NCBI GenBank assembly: GCA_017413305.1
Contig: JAFPUA010000312.1
Coordinates: forward strand, 1-9,795
Source: Candidatus Ruminimicrobiellum caprinum
GTDB taxonomy: Bacteria > Elusimicrobiota > Endomicrobiia > Endomicrobiales > Endomicrobiaceae
Length of the DNA: 9,795 bases
Direction of reading: 5' to 3'
Each line of letters starts with the position of its first letter. Within the stretch, counting starts at the first letter, position 1. Shown piece by piece: positions 1 to 6,211 of this stretch. Under the pieces are notes generated by a model. It ran no database searches. It saw only the letters and a program-made list of their open reading frames with translations, and was not told the origin of the DNA. Position numbers and translations under genes: made by a program.

Positions 1-882
1 CTATGTAACAGTTTATGCTTAGCAGCAATTATACTATTTTACTTTTTTATGAGATATAATTCTTCAGTGTACAAATTGGACATATCTTTTTATTTTACAA
101 ATTTCGGAACTTTTATTAAAAATATTATCTTTGGAACAATGGCATATATCAGATATATTCTTTTTCCCAACTATATGCCTATACTTATACACAATTTTCG
201 CCCTGACGCAATTACGATAATATTAAGCTTGTCTTTTTTCGCAGCACTAATATTTATTTATTACAAAAAAATCTTTTCGCAAAAAATTATTTTATTTTCT
301 GCAGTATTTTTCTTTATCTCTATACTACCCACTTTTTTGGAACAGGAATATATAATTCTTTTTCATAGGCTTGTTATAGTAGTTCCGGCAATACTGATCA
401 TTTTATCTCTAATAATAGAAAATTTCTTATCACATTATCCAACAACAAAAAAATATTTAATATTAATTTTTATTCTTCTTTTCACAATATATACCTATGC
501 CTCTTTTAATCAAACAGACAAATATAAAAATGGTTTATTTTTTTGGACTGAAGCAGCAAAAATTAATCCAACATACCACGTTGTTTATCAAGGATTAGGG
601 AACGAATATATGTTTTTAAAAGAATATCATATTGCAGAAATATTGTTTAGATCTGCTATCAAGGAAAAGAATTCTTACGACTACAATCTAAACCTCGCAA
701 CTGCTCTTATTGTGCAAAATAAAATTGATGATGCTATTGAAATTTTATTGAAACTTGATAAAAGGAAAGAAAACGCCACAACATTAAGATATCTTAGTCA
801 GCTTTATAATGTGAAAGGAGAAAAGGAAAAAGCTAAAAAATATAAAGCAAGGCTGACTAAATTTTTGAAAGGTAACGATTGA
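1..882 (+). CDS. Polytopic membrane protein with C-terminal TPR repeats (5' end outside window)
   Basis: The reading frame is open from base 1 (the 16 codons before the ATG at 49 encode a hydrophobic LCLAAIILFYFF-type stretch), so the true start probably lies upstream and the ATG at 49 is internal. The visible part has about five hydrophobic segments: one before and at codon 49, then about residues 54-71, 79-96, 102-125 and 136-152 counted from that Met. A soluble tail of about 115 residues follows. Its phased helical pairs (WTEAAKINP..., YQGLGNEYMFLKEYHIAEILFRSAIKE, then two more) fit three tetratricopeptide repeats. The YIRYILFPNYMP stretch between membrane segments and the membrane-then-TPR layout recall bacterial relatives of TMTC/DUF1736 protein O-mannosyltransferases, but the catalytic N-terminus is not in view. 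The function is therefore inference; a TPR-bearing glycosyltransferase-like membrane protein is the best guess. The last 26 bp overlap the 3' end of the opposing ATPase gene. Confidence 0.75.
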   Translation, partial: LCNSLCLAAIILFYFFMRYNSSVYKLDISFYFTNFGTFIKNIIFGTMAYIRYILFPNYMPILIHNFRPDAITIILSLSFFAALIFIYYKKIFSQKIILFSAVFFFISILPTFLEQEYIILFHRLVIVVPAILIILSLIIENFLSHYPTTKKYLILIFILLFTIYTYASFNQTDKYKNGLFFWTEAAKINPTYHVVYQGLGNEYMFLKEYHIAEILFRSAIKEKNSYDYNLNLATALIVQNKIDDAIEILLKLDKRKENATTLRYLSQLYNVKGEKEKAKKYKARLTKFLKGND

Positions 883-2041
883 TGAATTGCTCCGCAATTC
901 TAGGCGAACGGCTACCCTTTGCCAAAGCAAAAGCTTCCGCTTGAATATCCAGCTCGCTTCTGTCCAAATTAATATTATTTCTCTTGGCAAGATTATGAAC
1001 TATATCAAGATATAATTCTTTGTTAGGTTTTTCAAAATATACAGTCATTCCAAATCTATCGGAAAGAGATGTTAACTCCTGAATTGTATCATTGTGATGA
1101 ATATCGTCACCATTATCTCTATCGGAAAAACTTTCTTTAACAATATGTCTTCTGTTACTCGTTGCATATATAACTGCGTTTTTAGCTTTTGCCGATGCCG
1201 AGCCTTCCAATGCTGCTTTCAGCATACTGAAATTATCATCATTTTTATTAAATGAAAGATCATCAATAAAAATAACAAATTTTAACGGATTATCTGCAAT
1301 CTTTCCCATTATTATAGGTAAAGCAAAAAGCTGATCTTTTCTTATTTCTATAAGGCGCAAACCTTTATCGTAAAAATAATTTGCACAGGCTTTTACAGTA
1401 GAAGATTTTCCTGTTCCGGCATCACCGTAAAGAAGAATATTTGCCGCAGGTTTACCTTCACATAATGCTTTAGTATTATCAAAAACATCTTTTCTTTCTT
1501 CTCTATATCCGATAAAATTTTCTATTGATATTTTATCTGCAGATTTTACAGGAACAATTTCATTATCATTAGAAACATGAAACATTCCTGACATCGCAAA
1601 AATTCCGTACCCATATTTAGAAATATTTTTTATTCTATCAAAATAAACTTTAACTAAATCGGTTTTTTTGTTTTCAAACTGAGGAATGTATCCATCAAAC
1701 TTTAAAGCAGAACAAAGTTCTTCTGTGTTTAATTCCGTAAGTTTGGAAAATATTTCCAACTCTTTTTTTACATTTTTCTCAATAAAGCTTGAAATACTTT
1801 TTCCCTTTGCAACAGATACGACATAATTATTCTCGTCAGAAAAAATTTGGTTTCGTAAAAAATCCGAAAAACAATAATTGTACTCCGATAAAGAATCAAC
1901 AAAATCTGCAAAAAGATTTAATTTTTGCTGTAAATTATCTTCTTGTAAAGACAAAAACTCAACAAAAAGTCTCATCGTTTTTGTTTTCAAAACATTTCTA
2001 AATACCGATATTGAAGCTAATTCGTATTTTAATTTTTTCAT
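857..2041 (-). CDS. DUF815-family AAA+ ATPase
   Basis: This 394-residue protein has an N-terminal alpha-helical part of about 170 residues without recognisable motifs, then an AAA+ ATPase module. Walker A is GDAGTGKS (206-213), Walker B is FVIFIDD (255-261), and sensor 1 is ATSN (Asn296). A likely arginine finger lies in SLSDRFG (Arg329), and a sensor-2-like GSRSPR is at 376-381. The order and the NRRH..KE segment after sensor 1 match the DUF815 family, whose cellular role is not established. No transmembrane segment or signal peptide is seen. The start lies 10 bp after the ilvD stop codon, and the AT-only spacer has no Shine-Dalgarno sequence, so expression probably depends on readthrough or coupling from ilvD. 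The stop codon lies inside the 3' end of the convergent TPR gene. Family assignment is firm; its link to branched-chain synthesis is only positional. Confidence 0.88.
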   Translation of the reverse strand: MKKLKYELASISVFRNVLKTKTMRLFVEFLSLQEDNLQQKLNLFADFVDSLSEYNYCFSDFLRNQIFSDENNYVVSVAKGKSISSFIEKNVKKELEIFSKLTELNTEELCSALKFDGYIPQFENKKTDLVKVYFDRIKNISKYGYGIFAMSGMFHVSNDNEIVPVKSADKISIENFIGYREERKDVFDNTKALCEGKPAANILLYGDAGTGKSSTVKACANYFYDKGLRLIEIRKDQLFALPIIMGKIADNPLKFVIFIDDLSFNKNDDNFSMLKAALEGSASAKAKNAVIYATSNRRHIVKESFSDRDNGDDIHHNDTIQELTSLSDRFGMTVYFEKPNKELYLDIVHNLAKRNNINLDRSELDIQAEAFALAKGSRSPRIAEQFINRYLSKI

Positions 2042-2051
2042 TTTATTTTTA

Positions 2052-3722
2052 TTATTTTGAAAATTTATTTATTATTGCGCCTTTGTCTGCAGATGATACC
2101 TGCGCAGCATATCTTGCAAGACAGCCGGAAATATCGGTTTTCTTTTTTATAGTCATAGTCTGTTTTCTTTTTGCTATTTCCTCGTCTGAAACTTTTAATT
2201 CGATTTTATATTCAGGAATATTTATTGATATAATATCGCCGTCTTTTACATAAGCGATAAGTCCGCCTGAAGCTGCCTCCGGCGAAACATGTCCTAATGA
2301 TGCACCTCTTGTAGCACCGGAAAATCTTCCATCGGTAATAAGCGCAACATCTTTATCAAGTCCCATACCTGCAATTGCAGATGTCGGGCTTAACATTTCT
2401 CTCATTCCCGGACCACCTGCAGGACCTTCGTATCTTATAACGACAACATCACCTTTAACAATCTTACCTGCATAAATAGCAGCAATTGCATCTTCTTCAC
2501 TGTCGTAAACTTTGGCAGGACCTTCATGCTTCAACATTTCAGGGGCAACAGCACTTCTTTTAACTACACATCCATCTGGAGCAAGGTTCCCTCTGAGAAC
2601 TGCTATACCGCCTGTTTTGCTGTAAGGATTATCGATTGTTCTGATAATTTCAGTATTGTAATTTACGGAATCTTTAATATTCTCGCCTAAAGTTTTCCCC
2701 GTACAAGTCATAACAGATGTATCAATCAAATTCAATTTTGTCAGTTCTTTCAACACTGCATAAACTCCGCCGGCTTCGTTTAAATCTTCCATATAAGTAT
2801 GTCCTGCAGGAGCAAGATGGCAAAGGTTAGGAGTTTTTTCACTTACTTGGTTTGCCATATCAAGGTTAAATTCTACTCCGCACTCGTTGGCAATTGCGGG
2901 AAGATGTAACATACTGTTTGTCGAGCAACCTAAAGCCATATCTGCAGTAATTGCATTTTTTATAGCCTTTTGGGTCATTATATCACGAGGTTTTATATTT
3001 TTCTTTACCAATTCCATTATCTGCATGCCGGCATGCTTCGCAAGTTCTATTCTTGCAGAATATGCTGCAGGAATTGTACCGTTACCTCTTAATCCCATAC
3101 CCAGCACTTCCGTTAAACAGTTCATTGAGTTTGCCGTATACATTCCGGAACAGGAACCACACGACGGACAAGTATGCTCTTCAAATTTTGTTAATTCTTT
3201 TTCATCAATTTTGCCTGCTTTATATGCACCTACTGCTTCAAACATTGCAGAAAGGCTTGCCTTTTTACCGTTAACTTTTCCTGCCAACATCGGCCCGCCG
3301 CTGACAAATATCGTCGGAATATTTACACGAGCTGCAGCCATCAACAGACCTGGAACATTTTTATCACAGTTAGGTACCATAACCAACCCATCAAAACCAT
3401 GTGCAAGAACCATTGCCTCTGTAGAATCTGCTATCATATCTCTGGTAATAAGAGAATATTTCATTCCCTTATGTCCCATCGCTATACCATCGCAAACAGC
3501 AATTGCAGGAAAAACAATAGGCGTTCCGCCCACCATTGCAACACCGAGCTTTACAGCCTCGACGATTTTATCGATATTCATATGTCCGGGAACAATTTCA
3601 TTATAAGAACTAACTATACCTATGAACGGTCTTGTCTGTTCTTCTTTTGTCATTCCAAGCGCATGGTACAAACTTCTATGAGGTGCGTTATGAGCTCCAT
3701 CTACAATTTTTTCTTTTATCAT
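2052..3722 (-). CDS. ilvD: Dihydroxy-acid dehydratase
   Basis: IlvD dehydrates 2,3-dihydroxy-isovalerate and 2,3-dihydroxy-3-methylvalerate to the 2-keto acids that are direct precursors of valine and isoleucine. It is a cytosolic Fe-S and Mg enzyme. The 556-residue protein is the usual length for the shorter bacterial form. Landmarks are CDGIAMGHKGM (77-87, metal-ligand Asp78), NCDKNVPG (118-125, cluster Cys119 and metal-site Lys121), CPSCGSCSGMYTANSMNCLTE (185-205, cluster Cys191), and a C-terminal TDGRFSGATRG with the catalytic serine. The VPGHMN segment at 44-49 carries Gly where [2Fe-2S] relatives have a cysteine ligand; E. coli IlvD also has Gly there, so an oxygen-labile [4Fe-4S] enzyme is likely. 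AAGGAG sits 6 bp before the ATG, supporting this start. It leads a probable two-gene unit with the DUF815 ATPase; ilvC lies upstream on the same strand. Confidence 0.97.
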   Translation of the reverse strand: MIKEKIVDGAHNAPHRSLYHALGMTKEEQTRPFIGIVSSYNEIVPGHMNIDKIVEAVKLGVAMVGGTPIVFPAIAVCDGIAMGHKGMKYSLITRDMIADSTEAMVLAHGFDGLVMVPNCDKNVPGLLMAAARVNIPTIFVSGGPMLAGKVNGKKASLSAMFEAVGAYKAGKIDEKELTKFEEHTCPSCGSCSGMYTANSMNCLTEVLGMGLRGNGTIPAAYSARIELAKHAGMQIMELVKKNIKPRDIMTQKAIKNAITADMALGCSTNSMLHLPAIANECGVEFNLDMANQVSEKTPNLCHLAPAGHTYMEDLNEAGGVYAVLKELTKLNLIDTSVMTCTGKTLGENIKDSVNYNTEIIRTIDNPYSKTGGIAVLRGNLAPDGCVVKRSAVAPEMLKHEGPAKVYDSEEDAIAAIYAGKIVKGDVVVIRYEGPAGGPGMREMLSPTSAIAGMGLDKDVALITDGRFSGATRGASLGHVSPEAASGGLIAYVKDGDIISINIPEYKIELKVSDEEIAKRKQTMTIKKKTDISGCLARYAAQVSSADKGAIINKFSK

Positions 3723-3787
3723 AAAATCTCCTTATTGCAACTTATCTTTTGAATTTCTACTGCATCACATTAAAAATTATTTCGATT

Positions 3788-3816
3788 ATTGTACTAAATT
3801 TTTATTTCTGTGTCCA
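3788..3816 (-). promoter_or_regulatory. Probable sigma-70 promoter of ilvD
   Basis: On the minus strand, TGGACA (3816-3811) and TACAAT (3793-3788) are separated by exactly 17 bp; each is one base from consensus. The predicted start near 3781 gives a leader of about 58 nt before the ilvD ATG. I see no T-box or attenuator peptide in that leader. Confidence 0.6.
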
Positions 3817-3860
3817 CAAAAAAGATTTTTAAAATTTCACCGGAGAATGCAAGGGCATAG

Positions 3861-3900
3861 AAAAAACTGAAAAATTTGAGGAAAGAATGAAGAAACTCGC
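3861..3900 (+). repeat. Half-copy of the left arm of the 3947-4066 element
   Basis: The 40 bp at 3861-3900 line up with 3949-3985, the left arm of the stem-loop element downstream. Both begin AAAAAACTGAAA, then R-ATTTG, then a purine-rich spacer, then ATGAAGAAA versus ACGAAGAAA. No matching right arm is seen nearby, so it looks like a decayed or partial copy. The rest of the 3723-3946 spacer holds only the ilvD promoter and leader. Confidence 0.5.
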
Positions 3901-3946
3901 AAACGCCTTTTATAAAAATTTAAGTTAACCAATAAATATAAGGACT

Positions 3947-4066
3947 AAAAAAAACTGAAAGATTTGTTAGTGAGACGAAGAAATCCCGAGCCACGGTGTA
4001 CAAAAGTGTACACGGTACATAAGGCTCGGGATTTCAAAGTCGTAACTAAAATATTTCTGTTTTTTT
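3947..4066 (+). repeat. 120-bp stem-loop element (copy A), possible ilvC terminator
   Basis: This is a long imperfect inverted repeat. Arms 3947-3992 and 4023-4066 run from an A-tract/T-tract through (A)CWGAAA and end in a perfect 12-bp inner stem, AAATCCCGAGCC / GGCTCGGGATTT (3981-3992 and 4023-4034). The loop holds a second 6-bp stem, GTGTAC/GTACAC (3996-4001 and 4008-4013), followed by GGTACATAAGG. It starts 10 bp beyond the ilvC stop codon. Read on the minus strand, the G+C-rich stem and the final T-tract could terminate ilvC transcription. Its loop core recurs at 7742-7768, so it is more than a one-off terminator. Confidence 0.8.
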
Positions 4067-4075
4067 GTTATAATT

Positions 4076-5092
4076 TTAATTATTAATCAATTTTTCCTCA
4101 TCGCTCCAGCTGTAAAGCTTTCTTATTTCTTTACCTACTTTTTCTGAAGGATGTTCAGCTGCAAGTTTTCTCATTGCATTGAAATGAACTTGTGCACCTG
4201 CGTCAGACATATCAAGTAAGAAAGCTTTTGCAAAAGTTCCATCCTGAATATCTTTAAGAATTTTCTTCATTGTCTTTTTGGTTTCTTCAGTAATTATTTT
4301 AGGACCTGTTGTATAATCACCGTATTCTGCAGTGTTGGAAATAGAATATCTCATACCTTCAAAACCGCTTTGATATATCAAGTCAACTATAAGTTTCATT
4401 TCGTGAATACATTCGAAGTATGCGTTTCTTGGGTCATAACCTGCTTCTACCAAAGTTTCAAAACCTGCCTGCATCAATGCGCATACACCGCCGCAAAGAA
4501 CTGCCTGTTCACCGAACAAATCTGTTTCAGTTTCAATACGGAAAGTTGTTTCGATAACGCCTGCTCTTGCTCCGCCGATACCAAGTGCATAAGCAAGTGC
4601 TATTTCAAGTGCGTCACCTGTTGCATTCTGTTCAACAGCAACTAAACAAGGTACACCTTTACCTGCCTGATATTCGCTTCTTACTGTGTGGCCGGGGCCT
4701 TTAGGAGCTATCATTATAACATTAACATTTTTTGGAGGTTTAATACAACCGAAATGAATATTAAAACCATGTGCAAAAGCTAAAGTTTTACCTTCTTTAA
4801 GGTTAGGCTCGATACTTTCTTTATACAATTTTGCCTGTTTTTCATCGTTGATAAGGATCATTATAACATCAGCTTTCTTAGCAGCTTCGTCAGCCGTATA
4901 AACTTTCAATCCTTGTTTTTCTGCTTTTTCCCAGCTCTTAGAACCTTTATATAAACCGACAATAACATCAACGCCGGACTCTTTTAAGTTAAGGGCATGT
5001 GCGTGACCTTGAGAACCGTATCCGATAATGGCAACGGTTTTTCCTTTTAATTTTGCTAAGTTACAATCTTTTTGATAGTAAATGTTCTGCAT
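4076..5092 (-). CDS. ilvC: Ketol-acid reductoisomerase (class I)
   Basis: IlvC converts 2-acetolactate or 2-aceto-2-hydroxybutyrate to the 2,3-dihydroxy acids used by IlvD. It needs Mg2+ and a reduced nicotinamide cofactor, and acts in the cytosol. The 338-residue length is that of the short class I form. Visible landmarks are the Rossmann glycine motif GYGSQGHA (24-31), the cofactor-selecting loop LYKGSKSW (47-54), the active-site AHGFNIHFG (His108), PKGPGHTVR (130-138), the metal ligands in TDLFGEQ (Asp191, Glu195), and the C-terminal knotted-domain residues ECIHE (227-231) and SISNTAEYGDY (250-260). The start is supported by AGGAG about 9 bp upstream. The gene has its own promoter-like sequence just downstream of the tmRNA terminator, and is followed by stem-loop element A. 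Together with ilvD it supplies two consecutive steps of the pathway; the acetolactate synthase genes are not in view. Confidence 0.98.
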   Translation of the reverse strand: MQNIYYQKDCNLAKLKGKTVAIIGYGSQGHAHALNLKESGVDVIVGLYKGSKSWEKAEKQGLKVYTADEAAKKADVIMILINDEKQAKLYKESIEPNLKEGKTLAFAHGFNIHFGCIKPPKNVNVIMIAPKGPGHTVRSEYQAGKGVPCLVAVEQNATGDALEIALAYALGIGGARAGVIETTFRIETETDLFGEQAVLCGGVCALMQAGFETLVEAGYDPRNAYFECIHEMKLIVDLIYQSGFEGMRYSISNTAEYGDYTTGPKIITEETKKTMKKILKDIQDGTFAKAFLLDMSDAGAQVHFNAMRKLAAEHPSEKVGKEIRKLYSWSDEEKLINN

Positions 5093-5118
5093 TTTTTACT
5101 TCTCCTTTTTTTGTTATG

Positions 5119-5157
5119 AATTATAAATTATAAATTCTAAATTGTAAATTATAAATT
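5119..5157. repeat. AT-rich heptad-like short repeats
   Basis: AATTATA / AAATTNTA-type units recur about every 7-8 bp (AATTATAAATTATAAATT..., interrupted by AAATTCTAAATTGTAAATT). The same motif reappears at 5684-5702 next to tadA, and a TATAATG variant occurs three times at 5588-5606. It marks both sides of the tmRNA gene. Confidence 0.55.
5120..5148 (-). promoter_or_regulatory. Probable sigma-70 promoter of ilvC
   Basis: On the minus strand, TTTACA (5148-5143) and TATAAT (5125-5120) are 17 bp apart, giving 5/6 and 6/6 matches. A second TATAAT overlaps at 5132-5127. The expected start near 5113 leaves a leader of about 20 nt carrying the AGGAG site. Both boxes fall inside the AT-rich short repeat, so low complexity lowers certainty. 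Confidence 0.55.
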
Positions 5158-5180
5158 AAAAAATTGCAAAGCAATTTTTT
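5158..5180 (-). terminator. Hairpin terminator downstream of tmRNA
   Basis: A perfect 10-bp stem AAAAAATTGC / GCAATTTTTT with a 3-nt loop begins 4 bp beyond the tmRNA 3' end and ends in a T-tract on the minus strand. Its symmetry would let it act in either direction. Confidence 0.7.
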
Positions 5181-5183
5181 CAG

Positions 5184-5574
5184 TGGAGGTGGCGGGAATT
5201 GAACCCGCGTCCGAAAAAGTTTCAGTAAGACCGCTACAAGCTTAGCCCGGAATAAATGTTCTCGTTTATAAAACCATTACCGGACGGAACTATTTTATAA
5301 ACCAGCTCCGTTAGAGTTTCATACCAAATTTACGGAACAACAAATTTAGTACTAACCTGCTCTTGTCGTTTTATCCTAATAGCAGGTGTCATAGGTAAAA
5401 CGCAGCTGACTTAAGCAGCTATAGGCATAAATGCTGGAACCATAGGTTTCAACATCATGTCATTAGGAACGATTTGTTCGTCGTTTCTTTTTCGGTCGAT
5501 TTTTACTGAGCCATCGACCAACTCAGGCTTGCTGTCTTTACATCTTTCATTCCCGTCGAACCCAATTCACCCCC
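5184..5574 (-). ncRNA. ssrA: Transfer-messenger RNA (tmRNA)
   Basis: tmRNA rescues stalled ribosomes together with SmpB and tags the unfinished protein for proteolysis. The 391-nt gene shows the one-piece architecture. The 5' end reads GGGGGTGAATTGGGTTCGAC, and its first seven bases pair with CACCTCC at the 3' end, leaving discriminator A at 5184. The T-arm is GCGGG-TTCAATT-CCCGC. After the 5' domain comes a textbook H-type pseudoknot PK1: CTGAG pairs with CTCAG, and GGTCGAT pairs with ATCGACC. Then comes the tag reading frame ending GCTGCTTAA, and further stems such as ACCTGC/GCAGGT in the PK2 position. The terminal CCA is not encoded (the bases after the discriminator are CTG), so it must be added after transcription. 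Terminators lie on both sides and a promoter-like pair lies upstream. Ends were set from acceptor pairing. Confidence 0.96.
5411..5482 (-). other. tmRNA tag-peptide reading frame
   Basis: The frame ends in GCT GCT TAA, giving the usual Ala-Ala-stop. PK1 ends 11 nt before GAC at 5482-5480, the same spacing as PK1 to the resume codon in E. coli tmRNA. That reading gives a 23-residue tag beginning DEQIVPND and ending VPAFMPIAA. If translation instead resumed one codon earlier (AAC) or two codons earlier (AGA), the tag would begin NDEQ or RNDEQ. The frame is secure from the stop; the exact first codon is inference. Confidence 0.75.
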
Positions 5575-5585
5575 GGGAATTACAA

Positions 5586-5613
5586 TTTATAATGTATAAT
5601 GTATAATTTACAA
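5586..5613 (-). promoter_or_regulatory. Possible tmRNA promoter
   Basis: On the minus strand, TTGTAA (5613-5608), a 16-bp spacer and TATAAA (5591-5586) would start transcription near 5579, about 5 nt before the mature 5' end. This suits RNase P trimming. The region is very AT-rich, so other pairs are possible. Confidence 0.4.
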
Positions 5614-5620
5614 TTAATGT

Positions 5621-5643
5621 AAAATTTTGCTTTGCAAAATTTT
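5621..5643. terminator. Perfect AT-rich hairpin between tadA and tmRNA
   Basis: A perfect 10-bp stem AAAATTTTGC / GCAAAATTTT has a 3-nt loop, built like the hairpin at 5158-5180 (both have a GC-capped stem and a TTT/AAA loop). It lies upstream of the tmRNA promoter and may back up termination of tadA. Confidence 0.45.
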
Positions 5644-5655
5644 TGTTTGATTATA

Positions 5656-5678
5656 AAAAAATCACCTTTTGATTTTTT
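5656..5678 (-). terminator. Hairpin terminator of tadA
   Basis: The 9-bp perfect stem AAAAAATCA / TGATTTTTT with a 5-nt loop starts 16 bp after the tadA stop. On the minus strand it runs into seven Ts, as in an intrinsic terminator, although the stem is AT-rich. Confidence 0.65.
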
Positions 5679-5693
5679 ACCGACAATTATAAA

Positions 5694-6173
5694 TTATAAA
5701 TTGCCTTTCTGTCTTTTCTTTTGAAAGAACGCTCTTATTATTTTAGCACATTCTTGTTGTAAAAGTCCAATTTTTATATTGATTTTGTGGTTTAACTTTT
5801 TTTCATTTATATCAAAAACACTCCCACATGCACCGGTTTTTGCATCGCAAGCGCCGAAATATAAATTCTTAATTCGTGCATGAACCAACGCCCCCATACA
5901 CATTACACAAGGCTCTATAGTAACATAAATAGAGCAGCCGGTCAACCTGTAATTATTTAACTTTTTACACGCTTTACGCAATGCAACAATTTCGGCATGT
6001 GCAGTAGAATCTTTAAGAGTTATACTTTTGTTATGCCCTCTGGCAACTATTTTACCGTCTTTTACGATAACAGCTCCTACGGGAACTTCGTCAATGTCAT
6101 AAGCTTTTTGCGCTTCTTTCAACGCTTGACGCATAAAGTATATATCTTGTTTTTCAAATTCTTCGTTTTTCAT
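5694..6173 (-). CDS. tadA: tRNA adenosine(34) deaminase
   Basis: TadA deaminates adenosine 34 to inosine in tRNA-Arg(ACG), which lets one tRNA read several arginine codons; it is a zinc-dependent cytosolic homodimer. The 159-residue protein has the cytidine/deoxycytidylate deaminase fold signature: HAE (59-61: zinc ligand His59, proton shuttle Glu61) and PCVMC (88-92: zinc ligands Cys89 and Cys92). It also has the family's EVPVGAVIV (29-37) and the ARIKNLYFGACDAKTGACGS stretch after the zinc site. Length and N-terminal spacing (13 residues before YFMRQAL-like helix 1) are normal, so the ATG at 6173 is preferred. No Shine-Dalgarno precedes it, and the -10 box lies only 9 bp upstream of the ATG, which points to a leaderless message. 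It is transcribed away from trpB2 and toward the tmRNA. Confidence 0.95.
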   Translation of the reverse strand: MKNEEFEKQDIYFMRQALKEAQKAYDIDEVPVGAVIVKDGKIVARGHNKSITLKDSTAHAEIVALRKACKKLNNYRLTGCSIYVTIEPCVMCMGALVHARIKNLYFGACDAKTGACGSVFDINEKKLNHKINIKIGLLQQECAKIIRAFFQKKRQKGNL

Positions 6174-6182
6174 AACTGCGGT

Positions 6183-6211
6183 ATTATACCATATTATTTG
6201 ACAAAAGTTAA
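6183..6211 (-). promoter_or_regulatory. Promoter of tadA (extended -10)
   Basis: On the minus strand, TTAACT (6211-6206), a 17-bp spacer and TATAAT (6188-6183) preceded by TGG (extended -10). Only nine bases separate the -10 box from the tadA ATG, so RNA would start about 2-4 nt before the start codon. Confidence 0.65.

Noticed and set aside
66..76. GTGTACAAA within the first gene, resembling the repeat-loop core
   Set aside because: Only the first eight bases match, there is no GGTACATAAGG and no flanking stem; it is chance within coding sequence.
2887..3606. 239-codon open frame on the + strand
   Set aside because: It is fully antisense to ilvD, whose protein motifs are unmistakable; the translation has no family resemblance and reflects codon bias of the true gene.
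3053..3752. Other + strand open frames over ilvD (3053-3274, 3399-3752)
   Set aside because: Shadow frames of ilvD with no ribosome site or recognisable product.
3723..3946. Possible T-box or leader-peptide attenuator before ilvD
   Set aside because: No T-box consensus, no run of branched-chain codons after a ribosome site, and no terminator hairpin in the predicted leader.
4370..4645. 91-codon + strand frame
   Set aside because: Antisense to the conserved C-terminal domain of ilvC.
5184..5215. tRNA-like 3' half (T-arm and acceptor)
   Set aside because: It pairs with a 5' end almost 390 nt away and is the tRNA-like domain of tmRNA, not a separate tRNA gene.
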